Under the pieces are notes generated by a model. That model was not told the DNA's origin, did no database searches, and saw only the letters and a program-made list of their open reading frames with translations. DNA of 20,331 bases from Sanchytrium tribonematis (taxonomy: Eukaryota > Sanchytriomycota > Sanchytriomycetes > Sanchytriales > Sanchytriaceae). The position numbers and the translations under genes are program-made. Positions 1 to 7,484 of the stretch are shown here, one piece after another. Within the stretch, counting starts at the first letter, position 1. Every line of letters starts with the position of its first letter. The stretch lies in NCBI GenBank assembly GCA_018985235.1, contig JADGIG010000099.1:1-20331 (forward strand), in the 5' to 3' direction.

Positions 1-1190
1 AAATTAGATTGAAAGGCATTTTCAGTCAAGCAACTCAAGATTAAAAGTCTTAAATTTAATTGGCAAGAAAAAAAGCTAAAAGACTCCAATTTTTGCTTTT
101 TCTTAGGAGGCGAAGAAGTATTGCTCGTTCTTTTGAGTGTTTCGGCTTTATCCTCAACGATTTTGGTATCCAAATCTACTTGCGTTTCGGAATATTGAAA
201 CTTTTCCTCAATGTTTTGGTCCTTTGGAATTGTAACACTTTCCATATTGGCCTGAGAAACAGTATTATTTGAAGCATTTGTCTTCATTAAAGATTCTTGC
301 AAATTGACTGAAGTCGTTGGTCTCACAGCATAGGGTTGTCCGTTATTCTGAATTTTCTGTTGCATATTAAGTTGATGGTAATTTGAAGGAATAGGTTGCA
401 TTGGCCGACCATAAGACTGTTGGAACTGATTATACTGCGTGGGGTAATAAGGTTGAAATTGGTGATTTTGAATTTGTTGTCTATAAGAGTGACTAGGCGC
501 ACCCGGGTTGGGCGTCGAATAAGATTTAGGTTTGAATTCTTCAAATTTTTTCATTTCTTCTTTAAACAAATTAAGGCATTTCGACGGTGGGTCGTTTTGA
601 AATGGAGAATCTTGGGAAATATTTACATATTTAGAAGACATAACTTGATGAATCCATTGGATAAGAAAGGTCTCCCAATTAAAAATGTCGATCGATTTTC
701 TTTTATAAATGCACTTCATTAATGAAATAATGAGATCAACAAGTTTCGCACCCTGATCGCTGGATTCTGAATCTGCGAATAAAAATACCAGAAATTGAAG
801 ACTAGAAGTTGTATCTGGTTCCAAATTCCAAAATAGCTGAGAATGACTTCCCGAAGTGTTTTCGGGTGGTACATAAAATAGATTATGTACCTCAATCGGT
901 GACTTTCTGTAAGGATGCCAACACCGCAGAAACGAAAAAACGTCGAAAAACTCACTAGTTAAAAAGGGGATATTTTCGATTATAGTTAATTCAGGAATTC
1001 GAACATTTTGCTTAGATAATAGCTTTAATCTAACGGCATTTAAATCTTCTTCATCGCCCTCGATGTCTTCCGATTTGACAACTTCTTGTTTCACAGATGA
1101 AAGTAGTTCGTGTATTCCATTATACGAATAATTTTTTAATATTTCCTCGTGTATTTGGCTGTCTCTTTCTGCAATATTCTTTCTTTGCAT
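1..1190 (-). CDS. Unrecognised N/Q-rich protein, 3' end beyond window
   Basis: An uninterrupted minus-strand frame runs from ATG (1190-1188) to the left edge: 396 codons with no stop, so the C terminus lies outside the window. The N-terminal ~190 residues look globular and helical, with a Trp/Phe-rich patch (FLRCWHPYRKSP) around residues 90-100. Residues ~220-330 are low complexity, rich in Gln, Asn, Pro and Tyr. A basic PPKKKQK patch near residue 365 resembles a nuclear localisation signal, and a Leu-rich stretch follows. The layout recalls chromatin or transcription subunits such as ARID/Rsc9-type proteins, but I see no diagnostic motif and do not assign a family. The start is the first ATG after an AT-rich spacer of 225 bp behind BolA3. 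No 19-nt intron candidate breaks the frame. Confidence 0.8.
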   Translation of the reverse strand, partial: MQRKNIAERDSQIHEEILKNYSYNGIHELLSSVKQEVVKSEDIEGDEEDLNAVRLKLLSKQNVRIPELTIIENIPFLTSEFFDVFSFLRCWHPYRKSPIEVHNLFYVPPENTSGSHSQLFWNLEPDTTSSLQFLVFLFADSESSDQGAKLVDLIISLMKCIYKRKSIDIFNWETFLIQWIHQVMSSKYVNISQDSPFQNDPPSKCLNLFKEEMKKFEEFKPKSYSTPNPGAPSHSYRQQIQNHQFQPYYPTQYNQFQQSYGRPMQPIPSNYHQLNMQQKIQNNGQPYAVRPTTSVNLQESLMKTNASNNTVSQANMESVTIPKDQNIEEKFQYSETQVDLDTKIVEDKAETLKRTSNTSSPPKKKQKLESFSFFSCQLNLRLLILSCLTENAFQSN

Positions 1191-1415
1191 TTTGATATTC
1201 CGCGTTTCAGGAACTCCAATTTTGCCAAAAAACTTTGTTTAATCAACTATCTAGCTTAACTATAAGACGGGACCCGAAAATTGCTTTCTAGAGGCTTGGT
1301 AGAATTTACTTTGTTTGAAACTTAAGGTTGCCTTAAAAGTAAATGGTGCAAGATTTTTCAGGCCAGGCGAAGCTTTGGTACGTCTCAAAATTTATTATGC
1401 TTTTTTCATAAATTA
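1191..1415. other. Longest spacer (225 bp), no gene seen
   Basis: This is the longest non-coding stretch of the window, between two tandem minus-strand genes. It should hold the 3' end of the BolA3 transcript and the promoter of the N/Q-rich gene. A perfect 6-bp inverted repeat with a 3-nt loop (TTAAGG ttg CCTTAA) lies at 1322-1336. I found no tRNA A/B boxes, no snRNA signature (U1, U2, U4, U5 or U6) and no open frame longer than about 22 codons starting with ATG. A run of six T at 1401-1406 is too common in AT-rich DNA to call a Pol III terminator. Confidence 0.5.
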
Positions 1416-1640
1416 TTAGTTATCTTTAATGGTTGCCAATGTTACGCCGTGAACTGACTTCATTTCGTCTTTGAGTGTTGAATAAACTAGTTTTTGTGCA
1501 TCAATTGCTTTCATATTATTGAATTGTTTAGACTTAATTTCTATGTTGAAAAAACTCCCACATCCACCCGAAGTATCGCGGACTATTAATTGCGTAGGCT
1601 TTAATGCTTGTGTCAACTTTTCAATAATTTGCTTTTGCAT
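1416..1640 (-). CDS. BOLA3: BolA-like protein 3 (mitochondrial iron-sulfur factor)
   Basis: A 74-residue BolA protein. BolA3/Bol3 works with Nfu1 in mitochondria to pass [4Fe-4S] clusters to client enzymes, notably lipoyl synthase. The sequence carries the family core: an N-terminal helix ([20 protein letters not shown]), the [12 protein letters not shown] loop-strand with the conserved Cys seen in BolA3 relatives, and the C-terminal [19 protein letters not shown] helix with the cluster-ligand His. No obvious presequence is encoded before the first ATG (1640-1638); the frame could begin one codon earlier only at a GTG, which I do not use. The gene is head-to-head with eL18 across 82 bp. Its client pathway meets GCSH (3423-3809), which needs lipoate, but this proximity may be chance. 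Confidence 0.9.
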   Translation of the reverse strand: MQKQIIEKLTQALKPTQLIVRDTSGGCGSFFNIEIKSKQFNNMKAIDAQKLVYSTLKDEMKSVHGVTLATIKDN

Positions 1641-1680
1641 CACAAACCGGGAGAAAATGATAGGCTCTGAATTTCCGAAG

Positions 1681-1686
1681 CACGTG
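1681..1686. promoter_or_regulatory. CACGTG E-box in divergent BolA3/eL18 promoter
   Basis: A palindromic CACGTG lies 37 bp upstream of the eL18 ATG and 41 bp upstream of the BolA3 ATG, in the only spacer separating these divergent genes. In fungi this hexamer is the site for bHLH factors such as Cbf1. The site is visible; binding is inference. Confidence 0.4.
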
Positions 1687-1722
1687 AAAGATAAAAATTG
1701 TAGATTTCAATTTCTTATTCTT

Positions 1723-2307
1723 ATGGCTGTTGATTTACCATTTAAGCAACATCAAAAAAAAGCTGGAAGATCTGCTCCAGTCAGCAAAAATCCATATTTG
1801 AAACTACTTCATCAGTTGTACGCATATTTGGGACGAAAAACAGATTCCAAATTTAACAAGACCATTGAAAAGAGACTTTGCATGTCCCGAACATCTAGAC
1901 CACCTGTATCTTTATCTTTTATTAAGCAGCAATTGGCAAAGAAAAATGATGAAGAACTCAAAAACAAGATCGTTGTTGTTGTTGGTACAATTACAAACGA
2001 CGAGAGATTATTGGACTCTGAGGTTCCTAAAGTCAAAATCTGCGCATTGAGATTTACAAAATCTGCGAAAGACCGTATTATTTCGAAAGGTGGAGAAGTT
2101 CTTACTTTTGACCAGTTGGCTTTAAAAGCACCATTAGGCAAGCAAACAATTTTATTAAGAGGAGAGCGAACATCTAGAGAAGTATATCGTCACTTCGGTC
2201 GTGCACCGGGCAGACCAAGATCAAATACTAAACCTTACGTCAGATCTAAGGGACGTAAATTCGAAAGAGCTAGAGGTAGACGTAGATCTCGAGGTTACAA
2301 GAACTAA
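1723..2307 (+). CDS. RPL18: 60S ribosomal protein eL18
   Basis: A 194-residue cytosolic large-subunit ribosomal protein. The whole eL18 pattern is present: [23 protein letters not shown] near the N terminus, then [13 protein letters not shown], the strand [46 protein letters not shown], the [17 protein letters not shown] segment, and the basic tail [18 protein letters not shown]. Length is close to yeast eL18 (186). The frame is open upstream to 1519, but homology begins at M-A-V-D, matching the M-G-I-D start of other eL18 proteins, so ATG 1723 is chosen; the upstream codons overlap the divergent BolA3 gene. No intron interrupts it, whereas ribosomal protein genes are often the intron carriers in reduced fungi. 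Confidence 0.97.
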   Translation: MAVDLPFKQHQKKAGRSAPVSKNPYLKLLHQLYAYLGRKTDSKFNKTIEKRLCMSRTSRPPVSLSFIKQQLAKKNDEELKNKIVVVVGTITNDERLLDSEVPKVKICALRFTKSAKDRIISKGGEVLTFDQLALKAPLGKQTILLRGERTSREVYRHFGRAPGRPRSNTKPYVRSKGRKFERARGRRRSRGYKN

Positions 2308-2373
2308 TAAAACTAAATCTTTCCATAAGTGCACATTTTTATAATCAAAAAAAGAATTTTCGAAATTCTCCTT

Positions 2374-3390
2374 ATGACATCTGTTTGCACCGAGGCTGGT
2401 AATTTTGTTGAGACTCCACCGTGCACAGAATTATTGCTACCCAATGTAAAAGAATTGACAAGAATCTATTTGGGAAGATACCCAAATCGGGAACCTGCAA
2501 TTCAAATACAAGCATTTAACAACAAAGTTTCTAGAGAACATGCAGTCGTTTCAATTGACAAAATGCTGATAAAGTTAACAATCAAATGCCTCTCAAAAAA
2601 TGGTCTTTTTATTAACAACAATTTTGTCGATCAAAATGAAGTTGCAGTTTTTAAAATTGAAGATAGCATCTTCATTGGGAATACTCTATATAAGTTCTGT
2701 ATAAGCGATAAGTTTAAAAACTTTAAGCCAATAAGTGCCTGTGTTATGCCAACCAGCGATGACAATTTGGTTTCTAATTATGCTAAATCAATTGCCCCTT
2801 TAACTTCCTCTGCGCCTCAGTTGGATCTTAGCTCTGAAATGCTAGATATTGTGGGTATTGAGGATAAAGAAAATTTACAGTTTTACAAGCGTAACCTGGA
2901 TAAAAGTGAAAAATTTTGTGATGACAAGGCGAAAAAAAAGTTGGTTCAATTTCAGGAAAACTTGCCCACAGATTTGCCTTCAAACGTCAATATTTCAGAA
3001 GTTGAAGAATTGGTGCCAGAAAATCTAGTAGATTTGGTTATTGAGTCAATTGCTTTATCAGGTCAAAGTCATTTGAGTGTTAGCAGAATCCAGGAAGCTA
3101 TTGAACTAAAATACCCATTCCAGAATTTAAAATTCCATGTTAAAAATGTTCTTAAAAAGCATGAATGCTTCGAATGTAGGTCAGATTCTGGGGTAACCTC
3201 AAAAGTTTGGACTTATGTGCCAAATCTTGATTTTGATGTGGACCGCGGTATTCTTTACTCTCATTGCATGTCTCAAATGCCACAAAGGAGATCGAAAATG
3301 GGAATCAAGCGATATTATTTTCAACCAGTGTCTCTTCCAAATGAGAAAAAGAAGAAAAGACTGAATGATGACGAGGAGTTCGCACAATAA
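2374..3390 (+). CDS. FHA domain protein with C-terminal forkhead-like winged helix
   Basis: A 338-residue protein. An FHA phosphothreonine-binding domain covers about residues 28-112, with GR (34-35), the SREH loop (53-56) and KNGLFINN (75-82). The middle is polar and probably disordered. Residues ~214-284 look like a winged helix: LVDLVIESIALSG, then LSVSRIQEAIELKYPF, a recognition-helix-like LKFHVKNVLKKHECFE, and a wing ending SKVWTYVP. The order and spacing recall the forkhead fold, and FHA plus forkhead is the architecture of fungal Fkh1/Fkh2/Fhl1. However, the usual WQNSIRHNLS core is not conserved. Alternatives are an unrelated winged helix or a Plm2/Tos4-like FHA regulator. The tail is basic (EKKKKRLNDDEE). 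ATG 2374 is the first ATG in frame; it follows eL18 by 66 bp. Confidence 0.75.
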   Translation: MTSVCTEAGNFVETPPCTELLLPNVKELTRIYLGRYPNREPAIQIQAFNNKVSREHAVVSIDKMLIKLTIKCLSKNGLFINNNFVDQNEVAVFKIEDSIFIGNTLYKFCISDKFKNFKPISACVMPTSDDNLVSNYAKSIAPLTSSAPQLDLSSEMLDIVGIEDKENLQFYKRNLDKSEKFCDDKAKKKLVQFQENLPTDLPSNVNISEVEELVPENLVDLVIESIALSGQSHLSVSRIQEAIELKYPFQNLKFHVKNVLKKHECFECRSDSGVTSKVWTYVPNLDFDVDRGILYSHCMSQMPQRRSKMGIKRYYFQPVSLPNEKKKKRLNDDEEFAQ

Positions 3391-3422
3391 AGTTCAAGAA
3401 TTATTTTATCCTTGTTTTAAAA

Positions 3423-3809
3423 ATGTTGTGCGCCAGATTTTTAAGACAACTTCGTTACACAAAAGATCATGAGTGGGTTAAATTGGCTGACGGAATCGGC
3501 ACAGTCGGAATCAGCAAGTTTGCACAAAAAGAACTCGGCGAGGTAGTATTTGTTGAGGTGAAGCCAGTAAAAAGCAAAATCAACAAATCAGAAGTCCTAG
3601 GTGCAGTGGAAAGCGTTAAGGCAGCCAGTGATGTTTATTCCCCTCTAAGTGGTACAATCATTGAAATTAATGAAAAATTGAGCGATTCTCCAAATTTGAT
3701 TAACGACAGCGCAGAAGAACATGGTTGGCTGGCCAAGATTAAAGTTGACAATAGCGATGTTTCTCATTTGATGGATTCTGATACTTACAGCAAATTTTGT
3801 AAAAAGTAA
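3423..3809 (+). CDS. GCSH: Glycine cleavage system H protein
   Basis: A 128-residue lipoyl carrier protein of the mitochondrial glycine cleavage system; it shuttles the aminomethyl group between the P, T and L proteins. The H-protein fold is complete: YTKDHEWVKL near residue 12, IGTVGISKFAQKELGEVVFVEVKPV, then ESVKAASDVYSPLSGTIIEIN carrying the lipoyl acceptor Lys66, and the NDSAEEHGWLAKIKV strand. The first ~11 residues (MLCARFLRQLR) are basic and hydrophobic, a very short presequence consistent with mitochondrial import. It lies 32 bp after the FHA gene and is convergent with the RhoGAP-like gene, only 9 bp separating the stop codons. Its presence argues for an organism with lipoate metabolism and an aerobic-type mitochondrion. 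Confidence 0.96.
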   Translation: MLCARFLRQLRYTKDHEWVKLADGIGTVGISKFAQKELGEVVFVEVKPVKSKINKSEVLGAVESVKAASDVYSPLSGTIIEINEKLSDSPNLINDSAEEHGWLAKIKVDNSDVSHLMDSDTYSKFCKK

Positions 3810-3818
3810 AGATTTAAT

Positions 3819-4847
3819 TTACTTTTTTAGAAAAAAACTTTTTAAAAATTCCATATCCATATCATTTGAAGTCAACACTTTCGCAAACGCTTTTGCAATT
3901 CTAATGCTTTCCGACGGAAATCTTTCCGATAGAAAATTGATGTGGGATACAATAAGCTGGATAATTTCTTGGTGAAACGGGTTAAGTGATGAGTAAATGT
4001 TCAAAGACATTCTCTTACTATTAAGCCATTCCTTTGGGATCACATCTTTATATTGTCTCAGATAACCGAGAAAGGCGTCCGTAAATGCAATCGTGCAATT
4101 CTTTTCCAGAGTTTGGCCATAGATGAATTTAGAAAAAACCTCTTGTTGATTTTTACTACTTTTTCCACTGTATATGCGACTAATGTTTGACTTAGATACA
4201 AGCTGTTCCGTAGCTTCTAGAGAACAATGTACTATGTTGATTGATGCCTCTATATTTTTAAACCATGGTTCACTGAGGATGTTTGCTGGAATTGAAAGTA
4301 TACTATTTTCAACCTTTGCTGGACTAGGAGGTCTTTCAGTATAGACTGGAGATTCTGGCTGAGAATCAATGACGGGCTCTTCTATTTCAAGACCAAAAGA
4401 AGAAACTGCACGTATACTTTTTGTAGGAGACTCTATAATTTTATCAAGAGTTGGAGGATATTTGGGAACAGAAAGATTAACACTTGCATTTGGCTTTAAA
4501 TCATCAGTTTCCATAGAAAAATTATTTGTTTTGTCTGCCTCACTTATGATAATACTTGGAGACACAATAATGCGAGATCCTACATTTGGAACACTCTTCT
4601 GGCGCTTGTAGCTTAAGATTTTTTCCCGCATTTTGCTCCCATATTTCTGCAAATCAGATTTCTCCTGGTCATAGATGTTGACTGAATTTGATTTTTTAAT
4701 AGGAGTTTTAATTTCTTGATTTTTATAGACTTTTTCAAGGTTATCAAAGTATATTTCTTTTGCTAATTGTAAATCGAGGTCAAACTTGCTGTCTCCTTTC
4801 AGTAGGGTTAATAATCTTTCTATGGAATCTAGAAGCTCAACGTCCAT
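3819..4847 (-). CDS. Divergent RhoGAP-like domain protein
   Basis: A 342-residue protein. The first ~190 residues are polar, with many Ser-Pro and Pro-rich segments (SPSIII, ESPTKS, QPESPVY, RPPSPAK), suggesting phosphoregulated disorder. Residues ~195-340 match the RhoGAP pattern loosely: NISRIYSG (221-228) sits where the arginine-finger loop GxFRxSG belongs, giving R224 as candidate finger. TDAFLGYLRQYKDVIP resembles the 'alk.fLReLPePliP' helix, and SSLNPFHQEIIQLIVSHINFL resembles the 'LP..n..ll..l..hl' helix, closest by eye to OCRL/INPP5B-type RhoGAP-like domains. Family membership is an inference from pattern only. The start ATG at 4847-4845 is the first in frame and faces NAD kinase across 124 bp. 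Confidence 0.75.
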   Translation of the reverse strand: MDVELLDSIERLLTLLKGDSKFDLDLQLAKEIYFDNLEKVYKNQEIKTPIKKSNSVNIYDQEKSDLQKYGSKMREKILSYKRQKSVPNVGSRIIVSPSIIISEADKTNNFSMETDDLKPNASVNLSVPKYPPTLDKIIESPTKSIRAVSSFGLEIEEPVIDSQPESPVYTERPPSPAKVENSILSIPANILSEPWFKNIEASINIVHCSLEATEQLVSKSNISRIYSGKSSKNQQEVFSKFIYGQTLEKNCTIAFTDAFLGYLRQYKDVIPKEWLNSKRMSLNIYSSLNPFHQEIIQLIVSHINFLSERFPSESIRIAKAFAKVLTSNDMDMEFLKSFFLKK

Positions 4848-4864
4848 TAAAATATTGTTTCACT

Positions 4865-4882
4865 ATGAGCAGAATAGCTCAT
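4865..4882. repeat. Inverted repeat in divergent promoter
   Basis: A perfect 6-bp inverted repeat, ATGAGC agaata GCTCAT, lies in the 124-bp spacer between the divergent RhoGAP-like and NAD kinase genes, 18 bp upstream of the RhoGAP-like start. A second, TTTCAA gttt TTGAAA, lies at 4945-4960, 11 bp upstream of the NAD kinase start. Either could be a dimeric operator or a small hairpin; AT-rich DNA produces such repeats by chance. Confidence 0.3.
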
Positions 4883-4971
4883 GATATAAAATAAATTTCT
4901 ATAGTTCATCTAGTCTTTACAAAGGAGTCGATTTTTTCTTCCATTTTCAAGTTTTTGAAACTATTTATTTC

Positions 4972-6295
4972 ATGAATTTCGAGTCAGACGATCTTGATTT
5001 GACGTTTGATGCAGGAGAAAGGCCAAATTTTCCAAATTTTGGGCAATTGCCAACAACAAAGGATCTTTATAGCTTAAATAATGTACATAAGGTCTTGAGG
5101 GATATTACCAAAGCAACTGTCACATCATCCATAGAGACTTTTTTAATTATTATGAAAGACGGGTTGGAGGAAGACTTGATTACCTTGTTAAAATGGTTTT
5201 CTTCTAAAAAATGTACGATATTTGTCGAAAGAAAATACAGAGATATTGTAAATGAGAAAGGAATTGTATGCTTAATCAATTTTTATTCAGTTACACCCAA
5301 TTGCGATCTAATTATTACACTTGGTGGTGATGGTACCGTTTTGTATTCTAGCTGGATGTATCAAAGAATTGTTCCACCTGTTATAGCATTTCACCTCGGG
5401 TCTTTGGGATTTTTGACGGTCTTTGACTTTGAGAAACATACTGAGATTTTAGATCGAATTTGGAAAGGCTCTGGGGTGAGAGTATCAATGCGAATGCGTT
5501 TGCAATGTCAAGTTCACAAACTGCAAACAACTAGAGAAGGTAGGATTGAGAAGAAGAAAAATGTTAAAAAAAGACGATCGGTGTCCGAGACATCGCGGTC
5601 ACTTACATCCCTTAACTCAGACACAAATTCAGCTCGGGATTATATGGAAGTACCGCCTTCACCTTTACAATCATTGCGCCTTCTAGCACAAACATTACAA
5701 GGAAATGAAGATTATGACGAAGACACTTTACACGTTCTGAATGAAGTAGTCATTGACCGTGGGCCTTGCCCATTTTTAACGTCTTTGGAAGTATGGGGGG
5801 ATGGCGCGCTGTTGACGATATGTCAGGCAGACGGACTAGTTATATCTACGCCTACTGGATCGACTGCGTATAGTTTGAGTGCTGGTGGTAGTCTGTGTCA
5901 TCCTGATGTCCATGCGATTTTGGTTACTCCAATTTGCCCTCATACTTTAAGGTAAATACTTTTTATGAAGTTTTAGGCCAATGATATTGCCAGAGTGCAT
6001 GGAGCTCAAAATAAGGGTACCCTTGAATTCCAGAAACAATGCTTGGGCTTCATTTGATGGTAAACACAGAATTGAATTACACAAGGGCGATTTCGTCACT
6101 ATTAAAAATTCCCCATTTCCCTTTCCTACTGTGTCCAGTGAAAACACCACTGATGACTGGTTCAATAGCCTTCAGAGATGTCTTAAGTGGAACGAAAGAG
6201 TCATTCAGAAACCTTTGGATTCGGATAGTCGGAGGCTTGATAAACAGTCACGAAGATTATCTACTATACCTTCGGAAAGCGAAAACTATCTTTAA
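4972..6295 (+). CDS. NAD kinase (two exons)
   Basis: Joined exons 4972-5951 and 5971-6295 encode 434 residues. The enzyme phosphorylates NAD(H) to NADP(H) using ATP. The catalytic GGDGT is at residues 118-122, followed by VIAFHLGSLGFLTVF, the NEVVIDRG strand (257-264), the TPTGSTAYSLSAGG dinucleotide loop (293-306), and across the splice junction PICPHTL-SFRPMILPECMEL, then NNAWASFDGKHRIEL. A disordered insert of ~65 residues (184-248), with a KKRRSVSE basophilic kinase-type site, splits the domain where other eukaryotic NAD kinases have shorter insertions. The exon 1 frame closes at TAA immediately inside the intron, so splicing is required for the conserved C-terminal part. The stop is 1 bp from the convergent TFIIF alpha stop. 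Confidence 0.95.
5952..5970 (+). other. 19-nt intron in NAD kinase
   Basis: GTAAATACTTTTTATGAAG, phase 2. Removing exactly 19 nt restores HTL-SFRPMILP, the invariant NAD kinase motif. A later AG at 5975-5976 gives a 25-nt alternative in the same frame but deletes the conserved Ser-Phe. Retention places TAA directly after the donor. Confidence 0.9.
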
Positions 6296-6296
6296 T

Positions 6297-7460
6297 TTAT
6301 TTTAAGTAAACTTTTCCATCTTTTATGTTTGCGATTTTTTTCAAAATTTCTCGGATAAGATCTCTATTCTGTGGGTTTTGTTTGATTTTCTGCTTCAGCG
6401 GTCTTAATAAGTCTTTAGTTGAGAGCCCGGGATTTTTTTGGATTATGCCTATAATTTCTGATTCAGACAGAATAGTCGACTCTACGATGGATTTTGATGA
6501 AAGGCCTTCTACTTTGGCTCGTTTTAAGGGCGCATCATTAAGATCTGAGTTGTTTCTCTTCTTAATATTAAACGAATCAGCCGAAAATTTTTGGTCATCT
6601 TTGGGGTCTAATTTCTCGCTTTTAGGCTCCTCTTCGTCAGACAAGTCGCTATCAAAAGGATTCTCTTCAGATTCGTCCTCTGCTATCTCAACATTTTTCC
6701 CTTTTAGTAGCTTTTGTAATTCTTTTCCAGCTTGATTCAAAGTAGGTTTTTCATCATCGCTATTCTCTTCCTCACTTTGTCGTAATTTTTGCATATCTTT
6801 TTTCTGTTTTTCTAGCTCATCCTCATTCTCTACGACAGCTATACCTTCCTCATCATCAGCAAATTCCTCGCCAATGTCAAAATCTAATTCATCATCAGAC
6901 CCTGCCATTTTAATATCCCTTTCGCCTTTATCGACAATTTTGAAATCTCTTTTATTCTCAACATCTTCCATTTTTGTTACTTTTTTCATTTCTTGTTTCC
7001 TTTGAGCTATAAGTTTTTCAGCTTCGTCGATCGTAAGTTTGTTTATTCTTTTTGGATGAAATTGGTATAATGAATCAGTTGGAATTACTTGAAATCCGTC
7101 TTTTTCAATAATAAATAAGCAATGAGACATTTCATGATTTAAAAGTTGACCTTCATATTCGTTGGCCAAACCATCTTCTTCCACGCTCAATAGCCATTTT
7201 CTACTCTCTTTAGCCCTTAGCTTCATCTCCTCTGGTGATATATTGTGAACCGCCTTTGTTTTTCTTGCCATTTTCTTAGACTCTTTGTTTTTTTCAAAGT
7301 CTTCATCTCCTTCCTCATCCTCTTCAAATTGTCTTTTATCTCGACGACGTTCAAACTGACAATTTTTGGTCGTTAGCACAATCTTTTTGGGAGTGTTAAT
7401 TTTGGCTATGTTAAATTCTTCATTTTCTTTGAGTCCTTTATGTAAAATAAATGATTTCAT
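6297..7460 (-). CDS. TFG1: TFIIF alpha subunit (RAP74/Tfg1)
   Basis: A 387-residue general transcription factor subunit that binds RNA polymerase II with TFIIF beta. The N-terminal dimerisation part is recognisable at ~85-155: RKWLLSVEEDGLANEYEGQL, then SHCLFIIEKDGFQVIPTDSLYQFHPKRINKLTIDEAE, matching the RAP74 pattern 'PWLL...G..F.G...YYIF....F.A.P...WYNF.P'. A long acidic and Lys-rich central region (~170-320) is typical. Residues ~325-387 form the winged helix that contacts FCP1 and TFIIB: ESEIIGIIQKNPGLSTKDLLRPLK to the end, closing in KDGKVYLK. The frame is open 40 codons upstream, but those codons overlap the divergent Nse4 gene; ATG 7460 leaves a 24-bp shared promoter. It is shorter than yeast Tfg1 (735). 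Confidence 0.92.
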   Translation of the reverse strand: MKSFILHKGLKENEEFNIAKINTPKKIVLTTKNCQFERRRDKRQFEEDEEGDEDFEKNKESKKMARKTKAVHNISPEEMKLRAKESRKWLLSVEEDGLANEYEGQLLNHEMSHCLFIIEKDGFQVIPTDSLYQFHPKRINKLTIDEAEKLIAQRKQEMKKVTKMEDVENKRDFKIVDKGERDIKMAGSDDELDFDIGEEFADDEEGIAVVENEDELEKQKKDMQKLRQSEEENSDDEKPTLNQAGKELQKLLKGKNVEIAEDESEENPFDSDLSDEEEPKSEKLDPKDDQKFSADSFNIKKRNNSDLNDAPLKRAKVEGLSSKSIVESTILSESEIIGIIQKNPGLSTKDLLRPLKQKIKQNPQNRDLIREILKKIANIKDGKVYLK

Positions 7461-7484
7461 AATTAATAGTAAGAATTTAAAATA

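Noticed and set aside
1338-1360. GTAAATG...TTTTTCAG as a possible 23-nt plus-strand intron
   Set aside because: No coding exons on either side and the length differs from the supported class.
1191-1415. tRNA, snRNA or other RNA gene in the longest spacer
   Set aside because: No A/B box, no recognised snRNA core and only a 6-bp hairpin; the T6 run alone is not evidence.
1641-1643. GTG start adding one Met to BolA3
   Set aside because: The ATG at 1640 follows immediately and nuclear genes here all start with ATG.
1519-1722. N-terminal extension of eL18
   Set aside because: It overlaps the divergent BolA3 coding region and eL18 homology begins at Met 1723.
5952-5976. 25-nt intron in NAD kinase
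   Set aside because: It keeps frame but deletes the Ser-Phe of the conserved HTLSFRPMILP motif; the 19-nt form restores it and matches the other introns.
6325-6735. Plus-strand Phe/Ser-rich 136-codon frame opposite TFIIF alpha
   Set aside because: It is the antisense of the acidic, Lys-rich TFIIF region and has no independent protein features.
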